Of a stretch of DNA of 14,365 nt, positions 7,028 through 13,070 are shown one piece after another (within the stretch, counting starts at the first letter, position 1; each line of letters opens with the position of its first letter). The stretch is from the NCBI GenBank assembly GCA_944327425.1, contig CALVHJ010000029.1, positions 1 to 14,365 of the forward strand, read 5' to 3'. Origin of the DNA: an uncultured Bacilli bacterium. Its GTDB lineage: Bacteria > Bacillota_I > Bacilli_A > RF39 > UBA660. Below the pieces are notes generated by a model. The model had not been told where the DNA came from. It was given only the letters and a program-made list of their open reading frames with translations, and did not search any database. Made by a program: the position numbers and the translations under genes.

Positions 7028-7603
7028 TCACCAAATTAAATACCACTTGCTTTGTTTGTAGTCATAGCCTATATTTTGATAAGTTTTATTTAAATCTTTC
7101 ATATATCTTTCAACAGTTCGTTCTCTTATGTTTAAATCTTCGGCTATTTGTTTAGTAGTAATACTCGTAAATTTAGTTAAATACGCATATAATTTATTTA
7201 AATTTGTTTGTTTTTCAAAATTACATTTTCTTTTTGTTTCTTCTTGTTCTACTTCTTGTTTGTATTGTTCCCATTCGGCATTCATGCTAGATGAAATATC
7301 TTCAAAAATAGCGGGACCTACCCTTTCGATACGTGAATAATTATCTTTTTTCCATCTATAAGCAGGATGATAATACCATATTCGAACAAATTTGTTTAAA
7401 GATTTACGATATTTTTTATCAAATTCCACCATATCTATATTGTCTTTGTTATCATAAACTAATAAATAGCCATGATATTTTAGGGCGTATTCAATAGATG
7501 GTACATAACGGATAATTCCACCTTCAATAGACGGTAAGCCTAAATTAGCTCTTTGTTCTTTGGTAAACCCGACAACAACAATATGTTTTTCTGCTTTATT
7601 CAT
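7028..7603 (-). CDS. Uncharacterised protein with C-terminal winged-helix HTH
   Basis: This 191-residue soluble protein is probably a DNA-binding regulator. The C-terminal third (about 133-191) reads as a DeoR/HTH_11-like winged helix: LNKLYAYLTKF, then the helix-turn-helix TTKQIAEDLNIRERTVERYMKDL (149-171) and a wing ending SKWYLIW. The N-terminal region (1-105) has an alternating strand/helix look (HIVVVGF, GYLLVYDN) and many aromatic residues. I cannot match it to a named domain; it may sense a ligand or partner. A charged helical linker rich in Glu, Gln and Lys (106-130) joins the two. The start is ATG 7603 with AAAGGTGG upstream, overlapping the 40-residue ORF before it by 8 nt, so the two are translationally coupled. 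The terminator at 6985-7015 ends the unit. Confidence 0.75.
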   Translation of the reverse strand: MNKAEKHIVVVGFTKEQRANLGLPSIEGGIIRYVPSIEYALKYHGYLLVYDNKDNIDMVEFDKKYRKSLNKFVRIWYYHPAYRWKKDNYSRIERVGPAIFEDISSSMNAEWEQYKQEVEQEETKRKCNFEKQTNLNKLYAYLTKFTSITTKQIAEDLNIRERTVERYMKDLNKTYQNIGYDYKQSKWYLIW

Positions 7604-7718
7604 GGGCCACCTTTTCTAATAAACACTTTGTGTGTTTTGGTCTTTTTATTTTATATAAACCTTTAACTTTAGAAATACTTCTTAAAGTATTTGTTATTTC
7701 GGCTTCTTTATATGCCAT
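7596..7718 (-). CDS. 40-residue basic protein coupled to the HTH protein
   Basis: This small gene starts at ATG 7718, 5 nt after AGAGAGGTG, and ends at TAA 7596. Its last codons overlap the start of the 7028-7603 gene (ATGAATAA shared in different frames). It lies directly behind an extended -10 promoter, so it is the first gene of the unit. The product has 8 Lys and 2 Arg against 4 Glu, one Cys and no membrane segment. The N-terminal half looks helical. It has no recognisable domain. It could be a small partner or antitoxin-like protein of the HTH protein, or a translated leader that opens the second start; the context does not decide. Confidence 0.6.
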   Translation of the reverse strand: MAYKEAEITNTLRSISKVKGLYKIKRPKHTKCLLEKVAHE

Positions 7719-7750
7719 TTTTACACCTCTCTTTTATATTTTTCAGTTTC

Positions 7751-7779
7751 ATTGTAGCATATACTATTCTTCATTTCAA
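7751..7779 (-). promoter_or_regulatory. Extended -10 promoter for the 40-residue ORF and HTH gene
   Basis: On the minus strand, TTGAAA (7779-7774), a 17-base spacer ending TGC and TACAAT (7756-7751) form an extended -10 promoter. The predicted start is near 7744, about 26 nt before ATG 7718. Confidence 0.75.
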
Positions 7780-7825
7780 TTAAAAATTAGGCTTTTTATT
7801 TAGAATATAATGCTTAATTTAAAAT

Positions 7826-7851
7826 AAAGAAAAACCAAGCATATAGCTTGG
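7826..7851 (-). terminator. Terminator of the rplM-rpsI operon
   Basis: On the minus strand, CCAAGC (7851-7846), loop TATAT and GCTTGG (7840-7835) are followed by TTTTTCTTT. It lies about 20 nt after the rpsI stop. Confidence 0.9.
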
Positions 7852-7870
7852 AATAAAAGAAAACTGTTTA

Positions 7871-8287
7871 CTATCTCTTTGAGAATTGTGGAGCACGACG
7901 AGCTTTTTTAAGTCCGTATTTTTTACGTTCTTTTACTCTAGCGTCTCTTGTTAAAAATCCGTTTGCTTTTAAAATCTTGCGATAAGAATCTTCTCTTGTT
8001 TGATCAGTGTTTGCATCAAACTTTAATAGAGCTCTAGCAATACCTAGACGAATTGCTCCTGCTTGACCAGAATATCCACCACCATTTACAGTAACTTCAA
8101 TGTCAAAACGATTAATGTTATCAGTAACAGAAAGTGGTTGTTTTAAATCCATAACAAGGATTTGGTTGGGGAAATATTCATTTACATCAACACCGTTAAC
8201 AGTAATATTTCCAGTTCCACCTGTAAGTCTAACTGATGCAGAACTTCTTTTACGACGACCAGTTGCGGTCCATATTTGTTTCGCCAT
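7871..8287 (-). CDS. rpsI: 30S ribosomal protein S9
   Basis: uS9 sits in the head of the 30S subunit, its C-terminal tail reaching the P-site tRNA. The 138 residues contain the family blocks TGRRKRSSASVRL (9-21), VNGGGYSGQAGAIRLGIARALL (67-88), FLTRDARVKERKKYGLKKARRAPQFSKR at the end, and the terminal SKR that contacts tRNA. It is slightly longer than the common 130 residues; part of the extra length is a short acidic insert around 90-101. The Shine-Dalgarno sequence overlaps the rplM stop (TAGGAGGAA), and ATG 8287 lies 11 nt after that stop, giving tight rplM-rpsI coupling as in most bacteria. Confidence 0.98.
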   Translation of the reverse strand: MAKQIWTATGRRKRSSASVRLTGGTGNITVNGVDVNEYFPNQILVMDLKQPLSVTDNINRFDIEVTVNGGGYSGQAGAIRLGIARALLKFDANTDQTREDSYRKILKANGFLTRDARVKERKKYGLKKARRAPQFSKR

Positions 8288-8298
8288 GTAAATTCCTC

Positions 8299-8730
8299 CT
8301 AATCAATATTTAGGGCTGTAGGTTTCCCTGCTTCATGCTTATGCTCACTACCAGCATAAACAAATAACTTTTTACCCATACTTCTACCTAATGAATTATG
8401 GGGAAGCATTCCTTTAACAGCTCTTTCTACCATTTCTTCTGGATATTTTTCGATCATTACTTTAGCAGGTCTTTCTCTAAGTCCTCCTGGATAACCAGAG
8501 TGATTATAATACATCTTGTCTTCTAACTTGTTACCAGTTAGATTTACCTTTGATGCATTAATAATGATAACATAATCTCCACAGTCAACTGATGGGGTGT
8601 ATGTTGGTTTGTGTTTTCCTCTTAGAATAGTAGCAGCTTTAGTAGCAACTCTACCAAGAGTTTTACCCTCAGCATCAATTACGTACCACTTACGTTCAAC
8701 GTTTTCTTTTTTTTGCATGAATGTCTTCAT
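8299..8730 (-). CDS. rplM: 50S ribosomal protein L13
   Basis: uL13 is an early-assembly protein of the large subunit. The 143 residues match the family's usual length. Recognisable blocks are KWYVIDAEGKTLGRVATKAA (14-33), LRGKHKPTYTPSVDCGDYVIIINA (36-59), KMYYNHSGYPGGL (72-84) and the region around AVKGMLPHNSLGR. The start is ATG 8730 with AAAGGGA 8 nt upstream. It leads the rplM-rpsI operon. In Firmicutes these genes usually sit after ecfA1-ecfA2-ecfT-truA; here the order is kept, but with the ATPase genes degenerate, ecfT missing, a 109-residue unknown inserted and a separate promoter. Confidence 0.98.
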   Translation of the reverse strand: MKTFMQKKENVERKWYVIDAEGKTLGRVATKAATILRGKHKPTYTPSVDCGDYVIIINASKVNLTGNKLEDKMYYNHSGYPGGLRERPAKVMIEKYPEEMVERAVKGMLPHNSLGRSMGKKLFVYAGSEHKHEAGKPTALNID

Positions 8731-8754
8731 ATTTAATCCCTTTCATTTAGTCTT

Positions 8755-8776
8755 CCTTGCTTTTGCTTTCCCAAGG
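8755..8776 (-). promoter_or_regulatory. Possible autoregulatory leader hairpin of rplM
   Basis: The 5' untranslated region of rplM is about 75 nt. On the minus strand, CCTTG (8776-8772) can pair with CAAGG (8759-8755) about 25 nt before the start codon, with a purine-rich loop. L13 leader RNAs are known in Firmicutes, but I cannot confirm a match from this short stem. Confidence 0.3.
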
Positions 8777-8812
8777 CATGGCAATTCCAACAAATAAAAT
8801 GTACCAGTTAAA

Positions 8813-8841
8813 ATTATATGTAAAATAATCGCATTTGTCAA
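8813..8841 (-). promoter_or_regulatory. Consensus promoter of rplM-rpsI
   Basis: On the minus strand, TTGACA (8841-8836), a 17-base spacer and TATAAT (8818-8813) match consensus exactly. The predicted start is near 8806. It makes the ribosomal genes independent of the truA operon upstream. Confidence 0.88.
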
Positions 8842-8858
8842 ATAAAAATTGTTATTTT

Positions 8859-9188
8859 TTATCTTTTTGGGGTAATTTCTTTAGCTTTTAGTAAATTAGC
8901 GAGATTATTCATGCTAATTTGTAATTCATCTAAAGCTTTCTTTTTAGGGGTTAAGCTGCCTGGTAGAGTAATTGTTTCTAAATAAACTTGGGAAAAATGA
9001 ACTAAGTTATTGATGATAGATTCATCTACTTCTGATGTTTTATTTTCATTTATAAGATTTATTAAAGCAACTATAGCTTCATTTACTATATAAATCATTT
9101 CAATACTTTCAAATCTTTTTTTATTGCCAGTAGTAATATTTTTAGTAAAGCGATCATACTTTGTTAAAAAATCTATAACTGTATTCAT
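8859..9188 (-). CDS. Uncharacterised 109-residue helical protein after truA
   Basis: The start is ATG 9188, overlapping the truA TGA by 4 nt (ATGA), with AGGAGGAA upstream, so this is a genuine translated gene coupled to truA. The product is soluble, predicted largely helical, with hydrophobic heptad-like stretches (IEMIYIVNEAIVALINLINE at 29-48 and LVHFSQVYLETI about 62-73) and a basic C-terminal tail. There is no cysteine and no nucleotide-binding motif. It resembles a small helical-bundle protein such as FliS-type or HEPN-type bundles in general shape only; no family can be named. It is last in the operon of two EcfA-like genes and truA, close to where ecfT would be expected, but it is far too short and polar to be EcfT. 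Confidence 0.7.
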   Translation of the reverse strand: MNTVIDFLTKYDRFTKNITTGNKKRFESIEMIYIVNEAIVALINLINENKTSEVDESIINNLVHFSQVYLETITLPGSLTPKKKALDELQISMNNLANLLKAKEITPKR

Positions 9189-9919
9189 GATTCCTCCTCA
9201 TATGTAATTTTATTTAAATAAAGACCATTGGGGATAGCTGTTTTAAATTGTCTTCTTATATTCGGCTTATTTAGGGCATCTTTTATATCTTCTAGACTAG
9301 CTTTATTGTTTGATACATCAAGCATGGCTCCTACTAAATTTCTTATCATATATCTATAAAAACTTTTACCAATAAATTTTATTTCTAATATATTATTATT
9401 TTCATTAAATTCTATGTTATAAATAATACATTCATAATTATTTCTCTTACCAGATGTAAAGTTTTTGAAGTTATGGACGCCTATAAATATTTTAGCACAT
9501 TCTTTCATTTTAGCAATATTTAATTTATAGTTTGGTTCAAATATATAATCATAAATAAGGGGATTATATGATCCTAAATTAATTTTATAAATATATTCTT
9601 TTTTTAAGACATTGAACCTGGGATGAAAATCATTATCAACGATGGTAACATCTGTTATATAAATATATGGGGATAATAGACTATTTAAAGCTATTTTTAA
9701 ATGTTCTTTATCAATATTTATATTTAGATCAAAACTTGCTTTAGCATCACTTGCATGAACACCGCGATCAGTACGACCGGAACCTTTAATTTCTACTTGT
9801 TCTTTAGCAATGATACTTAAAGCTTCTTCTATTTTTCCTTGGATAGTGTTATGTCCTTTTAATCTTTGAAAGCCATAGAATTTAGAACCATCATAAGCTA
9901 TACTTATTAGATATTTCAT
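9185..9919 (-). CDS. truA: tRNA pseudouridine(38-40) synthase TruA
   Basis: TruA converts uridines 38, 39 and 40 of the tRNA anticodon arm to pseudouridine. The 244 residues match Firmicutes homologues. The N-terminal ISIAYDGSKFYGFQ (5-18), IQGKIEEAL (26-34) and catalytic motif GSGRTDRGVHA (46-56, nucleophile Asp51) are clear, as are FHPRFNVLKKEYIYKI and FYRYMIRNLVGAML in the C-terminal half. The start is ATG 9919 with AAAGGAGTC upstream, overlapping the stop of the EcfA2-like gene by 4 nt. The order ecfA1-ecfA2-(ecfT)-truA is standard in Firmicutes, and truA is the only intact member here. Confidence 0.97.
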   Translation of the reverse strand: MKYLISIAYDGSKFYGFQRLKGHNTIQGKIEEALSIIAKEQVEIKGSGRTDRGVHASDAKASFDLNINIDKEHLKIALNSLLSPYIYITDVTIVDNDFHPRFNVLKKEYIYKINLGSYNPLIYDYIFEPNYKLNIAKMKECAKIFIGVHNFKNFTSGKRNNYECIIYNIEFNENNNILEIKFIGKSFYRYMIRNLVGAMLDVSNNKASLEDIKDALNKPNIRRQFKTAIPNGLYLNKITYEEES

Positions 9920-10536
9920 TTTGACTCCTTTAGGCGATAAATTGCCTTTAATAGTTCTAAAACGTTAGTATAATTATCAATATCTATTCCTTTTTCTTTC
10001 ATTAATTCAATGAATTTAGTTATTTCGGGGTTATTTAGATTATCCATGAATATATTATAATCATTTTTTAAAATAGTGTTAATAACACTATAGTTATCCA
10101 CAAATATTAATTCTTTAGCTATATCCCATATATAAGTTAAATCATTGGTAAATATAATGATTGTTTTATGATATTCTTTACTGAGTTTTTTCCATAATCT
10201 TTTAAAGTTTTCTTTTTCTTGGTAATTTTGTTCTTTTTCAAAATAGTTTAAAACTAAGTAGTCTTTGTTTTCTATTAAAGCTTTAGCTAAAGATATTTTT
10301 TTTAGATTACCTATTGATAATTCGTTTGATGTTTTATTCAATATTTCATCATTTAACATTACCATTTTTAAGGAAGAACTAGCTTTGGGACTATTTAAAT
10401 ATTCTTTTACTGTTCCATTAAATTTATAAGATGTTACAATACTATAATTATTATTGTTTGTGGTTATATTAATATTTCCCATTAAACCATAAATATGGTT
10501 TTTAGGTTTGTTTTCTAGTATTCTAGCTATTTCCAT
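9916..10536 (-). CDS. EcfA2-like protein that has lost its ATPase motifs
   Basis: This 206-residue frame keeps the outline of the EcfA2 ATPase of energy-coupling-factor vitamin transporters but is much shorter before the signature motif. SLKMVMLNDEILNKTSNELSIGN (55-77) follows the EcfA2 run into LSGGE/Q, with SGG changed to SIG. The segment to residue 104 then aligns without gaps to the ABC consensus, but the Walker B D-E pair is N97-Y98. The H-loop histidine is Asn (FTNDL, N131). Near the N-terminus GLMGNINITTN (17-27) sits where the P-loop would be and lacks GK[ST]. The tail NPEITKFIELMKEKGIDI (169-186) through AIYR (198-201) matches the EcfA2 C-terminal domain. ATP hydrolysis should be impossible. 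ORF integrity, the good start (GGTGAG) and 10-nt and 4-nt overlaps with neighbours argue it is still translated. Confidence 0.75.
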   Translation of the reverse strand: MEIARILENKPKNHIYGLMGNINITTNNNNYSIVTSYKFNGTVKEYLNSPKASSSLKMVMLNDEILNKTSNELSIGNLKKISLAKALIENKDYLVLNYFEKEQNYQEKENFKRLWKKLSKEYHKTIIIFTNDLTYIWDIAKELIFVDNYSVINTILKNDYNIFMDNLNNPEITKFIELMKEKGIDIDNYTNVLELLKAIYRLKESK

Positions 10537-11126
10537 AAAGCACTCACCAATTCTTCATTATTAAAATAAATTTTATCTATTAGACCATATAATTTTAAGC
10601 CTTTTGATAGTTCAATTATAAAGGGAAGATTAAAGCCGAGTTTTTTTAATATTTTTTCTTCATTTAATACTTGTTCTTTAGTTCCTTCCATTATTACTAA
10701 GTTATCATGTATTACTATTATATATTCAAGTAATAAAGTCTCTTCGATGTCAGTTGTATAATTAATTATTCTTTTATTAGCTAGTTTTAGATATCTTATT
10801 AATTTTTCTTTAAATTCTTTGTCTAAATAAGTTAAAACATTAAAGAAAACATATACTTTTTTATCACTATTAAGACTTCCTAAAATATTTAGTTTTAATT
10901 CATCAAATTTAGTTAAATCTTTTTTAGTTCTTAAATATTCTACATTAAATAATTCATATAATTCTAATGATATATCAAAATAATCTCTTCGATCAGTGGT
11001 TATAACAACACAGTTATTATTAAGATAATATATTGCATCATTGTTATAATTAAATGATGAAGGGTAAATAATAGTTGTATCTATATCATTAATTGTTTTG
11101 TTATCTAATTTAAATAATACAGCCAT
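10527..11126 (-). CDS. EcfA1-like protein that has lost its ATPase motifs
   Basis: This 199-residue frame occupies the ecfA1 position. The stretch 71-102 aligns without gaps to the EcfA1 segment from LSGGQ to the D-loop. LSGGQ is now LTKFD (71-75), the Walker B D-E is F95-N96, and LD of the D-loop remains (101-102). The H-loop histidine is Thr125 (YTTDIEE). The later strand and EcfA1-specific tail are well kept: IVIHDNLVIMEGTKEQVLNEE (136-156), KKLGFNLPFIIELSKGL (161-177) and EELVSALWK (191-199). No P-loop is present, and the region before the signature is about half the normal length. I chose ATG 11126, 5 nt after GGTGA, over a TTG at 11138. A TATAAT lies just upstream without a clear -35. 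It overlaps the EcfA2-like gene by 10 nt. Confidence 0.75.
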   Translation of the reverse strand: MAVLFKLDNKTINDIDTTIIYPSSFNYNNDAIYYLNNNCVVITTDRRDYFDISLELYELFNVEYLRTKKDLTKFDELKLNILGSLNSDKKVYVFFNVLTYLDKEFKEKLIRYLKLANKRIINYTTDIEETLLLEYIIVIHDNLVIMEGTKEQVLNEEKILKKLGFNLPFIIELSKGLKLYGLIDKIYFNNEELVSALWK

Positions 11127-11172
11127 ATAAATCACCAATTATATAATAACAGAAATTTATTCTTTTTTAAAG

Positions 11173-11201
11173 AAAAAACTGAATAATAATGGGTTATTCA
11201 G
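11173..11201 (-). terminator. Terminator of the surface-protein gene, overlapping its stop codon
   Basis: On the minus strand, CTGAATAA (11201-11194) pairs with TTATTCAG (11186-11179) around a 7-base loop and is followed by TTTTTTCTTT. The 5' arm contains the final Glu codon and TAA of the 11194-12510 gene. Confidence 0.85.
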
Positions 11202-12510
11202 TTATAACAAAGGGATCTGTACTTGTTCCTGTTCCGTGGATGATAGTTACATCACTACGAAGATTGATAACAGGACGAACGCTGTTTGAGTAATGCACAT
11301 GGTCGTAGTCGAGGGAGCCAGTCGAATTCACACGGAATACTCCTGCATTGCTGCCGTCGAATAAAAACGGAGACATAGTCCAGTAACGACTCCCAGTATA
11401 TAGATAATAACTGTTATTATTTGATTGATTTCCTCCAGCATACCATACTTCATCCAGAGTAATGAGTCCGATTGGATAAGTTAAAGCTTTATTTCCTTTA
11501 TTACTACTACTTACAGTATACAAGTCACTACTATTACTACATCTAAATGTTGGTGTTCCATTATTATAGTATCTTATATATCCTCCATAATACGTTTGGG
11601 TTGTTCCCCATCCTCCTGAATCATTACTACTACTCGTACTTGTACTTGGACTTCTATCTCCACAGAATCCGGCATCAATATCAATATTATCTGCATAAGT
11701 CCTTAAGTTGTCATCATACCAATTATCTAATACGCCTTTGATGTTGCTATATCTTCCTGTTCCGTGTACTTGATTTAATGTATACATGTATCCGACATAT
11801 TCATTCCTGCTATACGAACTATTAAATGCACTTGTTTCTATTCGGGTCCCTGTTCCAGTGGCATTGGCACTTGTCCCTTGATAGATCATTCTTATAGTTC
11901 CATCACCATTAATTCTAATTATTCGCCAGTAAAATCCGGCAAAATAAACCCAGTTATCGGTTGGGTTGCCTGCAAAATAATATACTTCTCCATCATTATC
12001 GTACTGTGATTCATCTACTGATTTATAAATTGTTCCGGTTGTAGTATCAGTTATCGTTGTTGAAAAATTGGTTCTTGTTAAGACTATCGGATAATACGTC
12101 AATATGGTGTCTTTTATTGATGGTATATATTCTTCAAAATAAAGGGTACATTTGGTTCCTCTGGTGGTATATGGAGCTATAGTAAATGTTTTAGTTTCGG
12201 TATTGTAACTTAATGTTAAATTAGCTATGGTACTGCCATCTTTATAAGTACAGGTGCTATTATTTGGATCAAGAGTATAGTTTTTAGAACTATCTAATTC
12301 ATTTGCTTGGACACCATCTACATATAAGGCTATTATTTCTAAGTCTGGTCTTGAATAATTAACTTCACTATCTACAATAGGTACACTAGCTGTACTCCTA
12401 TACTTTGCTCTCGTGAAATTTAAAACTACCGCACTTATTATTAAGACTACAAAAACACCAATAATAATATTTCTTTTTAGATTATCTTTTTTTAATACTT
12501 CGAATTTCAT
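11194..12510 (-). CDS. Membrane-anchored surface protein with C-terminal C-lectin-like (DUF6273-like) module
   Basis: A 438-residue exported protein. Residues 1-13 are basic, 14-31 form one transmembrane segment, and the rest is predicted outside. An N-terminal Asn/Ser/Thr-rich beta domain (about 45-128) has two cysteines (C87, C121) that could form a disulphide. The second part includes WRIIRINGDGTIRMIYQG (195-212) and ends with RYWTMSPF, then GSLDYDHVHYSNSVRPVINL. This pattern recalls DUF6273 and related sulfatase-modifying-factor/C-lectin-like folds of gut Firmicutes surface proteins; I am fairly sure of the type, not of the family. There is no LPXTG motif. The start is ATG 12510 with AAAGGAGAAA upstream. 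DNA for residues about 370-416 has near 47% GC (hand count, 11261-11400), much above the window norm. It is probably controlled by the divergent repressor. Confidence 0.75.
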   Translation of the reverse strand: MKFEVLKKDNLKRNIIIGVFVVLIISAVVLNFTRAKYRSTASVPIVDSEVNYSRPDLEIIALYVDGVQANELDSSKNYTLDPNNSTCTYKDGSTIANLTLSYNTETKTFTIAPYTTRGTKCTLYFEEYIPSIKDTILTYYPIVLTRTNFSTTITDTTTGTIYKSVDESQYDNDGEVYYFAGNPTDNWVYFAGFYWRIIRINGDGTIRMIYQGTSANATGTGTRIETSAFNSSYSRNEYVGYMYTLNQVHGTGRYSNIKGVLDNWYDDNLRTYADNIDIDAGFCGDRSPSTSTSSSNDSGGWGTTQTYYGGYIRYYNNGTPTFRCSNSSDLYTVSSSNKGNKALTYPIGLITLDEVWYAGGNQSNNNSYYLYTGSRYWTMSPFLFDGSNAGVFRVNSTGSLDYDHVHYSNSVRPVINLRSDVTIIHGTGTSTDPFVITE

Positions 12511-12544
12511 AACTTATTTCTCCTTTGTGAAGCTTTGCTTAATT

Positions 12545-12562
12545 TACAAAACATATTTTGTA
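12545..12562. promoter_or_regulatory. Operator-like palindrome O1
   Basis: TACAAAACATATTTTGTA is a TACAAAA-N4-TTTTGTA inverted repeat with perfect 7-base arms. It lies just downstream of the predicted start of the surface-protein transcript, in its leader. Confidence 0.6.
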
Positions 12563-12573
12563 TTACTATACTT

Positions 12574-12602
12574 ATTTTACAAAAAAATTTTTGTAAAGTC
12601 AA
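12574..12602 (-). promoter_or_regulatory. Promoter of the surface-protein gene
   Basis: On the minus strand, TTGACT (12602-12597), a 17-base spacer and TAAAAT (12579-12574) give a predicted start near 12567 and a leader of about 57 nt. Operator O2 fills the spacer. Confidence 0.7.
12578..12595. promoter_or_regulatory. Operator-like palindrome O2
   Basis: TACAAAAAAATTTTTGTA has the same TACAAAA-N4-TTTTGTA form and spacing as O1, its centre 33 bp away. The dyad extends two bases further on each side. It lies between -35 and -10 of the surface-gene promoter and over the -35 of the repressor promoter. Confidence 0.6.
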
Positions 12603-12619
12603 TACAACTAATCTATTGT
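12591..12619 (+). promoter_or_regulatory. Promoter of the Cro/CI-type repressor gene
   Basis: TTGTAA (12591-12596), a 17-base spacer and TATTGT (12614-12619) give a predicted start near 12626. It overlaps the divergent surface-gene promoter, so the two compete or are repressed together. O3 covers its -10. Confidence 0.55.
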
Positions 12620-12620
12620 A
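12603..12620. promoter_or_regulatory. Operator-like palindrome O3
   Basis: TACAACTAATCTATTGTA keeps the outer TACAA-N8-TTGTA of O1 and O2 but differs inside. Its centre is 25 bp from O2. It covers the -10 of the repressor promoter, consistent with autorepression. Confidence 0.5.
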
Positions 12621-12649
12621 TGAGAATATTTATATGGAGGATCTTAATT

Positions 12650-12880
12650 ATGAATATTGAACGGTTGAAGGAAATTAGGAAAGATCATGATTTAACTCAA
12701 ACAGATATTGCTAAGTATTTAGGGATGAAACAACAACAATATAGTGAATACGAGATAGGAAAAAGAGTGATTCCTATTGAATCTTTAAGTAAATTAGCTG
12801 ACTATTATAATACTTCTATTGATTATTTAGTTGGGAGAACTGATGAGAGAACGCCATATAAAAAAAGTATATTAAAATAA
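12650..12880 (+). CDS. Cro/CI-family (XRE, HTH_3) transcriptional repressor
   Basis: A 76-residue single-domain regulator and one of only two plus-strand genes. The HTH_3 fold covers about 4-62: RLKEIRKDHDLTQTDIAKYLGMKQQQYSEYEIGKRVIPIESLSKLADYYNTSIDYLVGRT. LTQTDIAKYLGMKQQQYSEYE is the helix-turn-helix, and SIDYLVGRT is the usual end of the domain. There is no peptidase or ligand domain after it, so it resembles SinR- or Cro-type small repressors that act as dimers. I chose ATG 12650 because TGGAGGATC lies 8 nt upstream; the open frame extends further back but without initiation signals. It is divergent from the surface-protein gene, and three matching palindromes lie between them, so control of both genes is likely. 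A 14-bp stem terminator follows its stop. Confidence 0.92.
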   Translation: MNIERLKEIRKDHDLTQTDIAKYLGMKQQQYSEYEIGKRVIPIESLSKLADYYNTSIDYLVGRTDERTPYKKSILK

Positions 12881-13057
12881 AAATATGTTAGTAATTTTTG
12901 GGTTACTAACATATTTTTCATAGCTTAATGAAGTAATTGGTAAAATATATATACCTGTTTCTGGATCTTTTGCGACAGCATTAAAATTACTTGTTATTAC
13001 ACACATGAATTTGGGCTTTTTTGTCATATTGTTATAAAATAGTATTTTTTTCAACAT
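12872..13057 (-). CDS. Doubtful 61-residue ORF after the amidoligase gene
   Basis: An open frame begins at ATG 13057, 13 nt after the amidoligase stop, and ends at TAA 12872. There is no recognisable ribosome site before this ATG or the inner ATG at about codon 11. Its last 15 or so codons run through the perfect hairpin at 12881-12916 and into the end of the convergent repressor gene, which is awkward for a real gene. The middle part, FNAVAKDPETGIYILPIT, looks protein-like rather than random. It could be a small partner or substrate of the amidoligase, a remnant, or chance. No family is recognised. Confidence 0.3.
   Translation of the reverse strand: MLKKILFYNNMTKKPKFMCVITSNFNAVAKDPETGIYILPITSLSYEKYVSNPKITNIFLF
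12881..12918. terminator. Bidirectional terminator between repressor and amidoligase genes
   Basis: AAATATGTTAGTAA (12881-12894) pairs perfectly with TTACTAACATATTT (12903-12916), loop TTTTTGGG. A T-run ends it on the plus strand (12914-12918), and a T-rich run follows on the minus strand. It starts immediately after the repressor stop. Confidence 0.85.
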
Positions 13058-13070
13058 AAATGTATGTTTT

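Noticed and set aside
11127..11138. A TTG start adding four residues to the EcfA1-like protein.
   Set aside because: ATG 11126 has GGTGA five bases upstream, while the TTG has no comparable site.
12413..12649. An upstream extension of the repressor frame.
   Set aside because: It overlaps the surface-gene start and the operators and lacks initiation signals. The HTH domain begins at ATG 12650.
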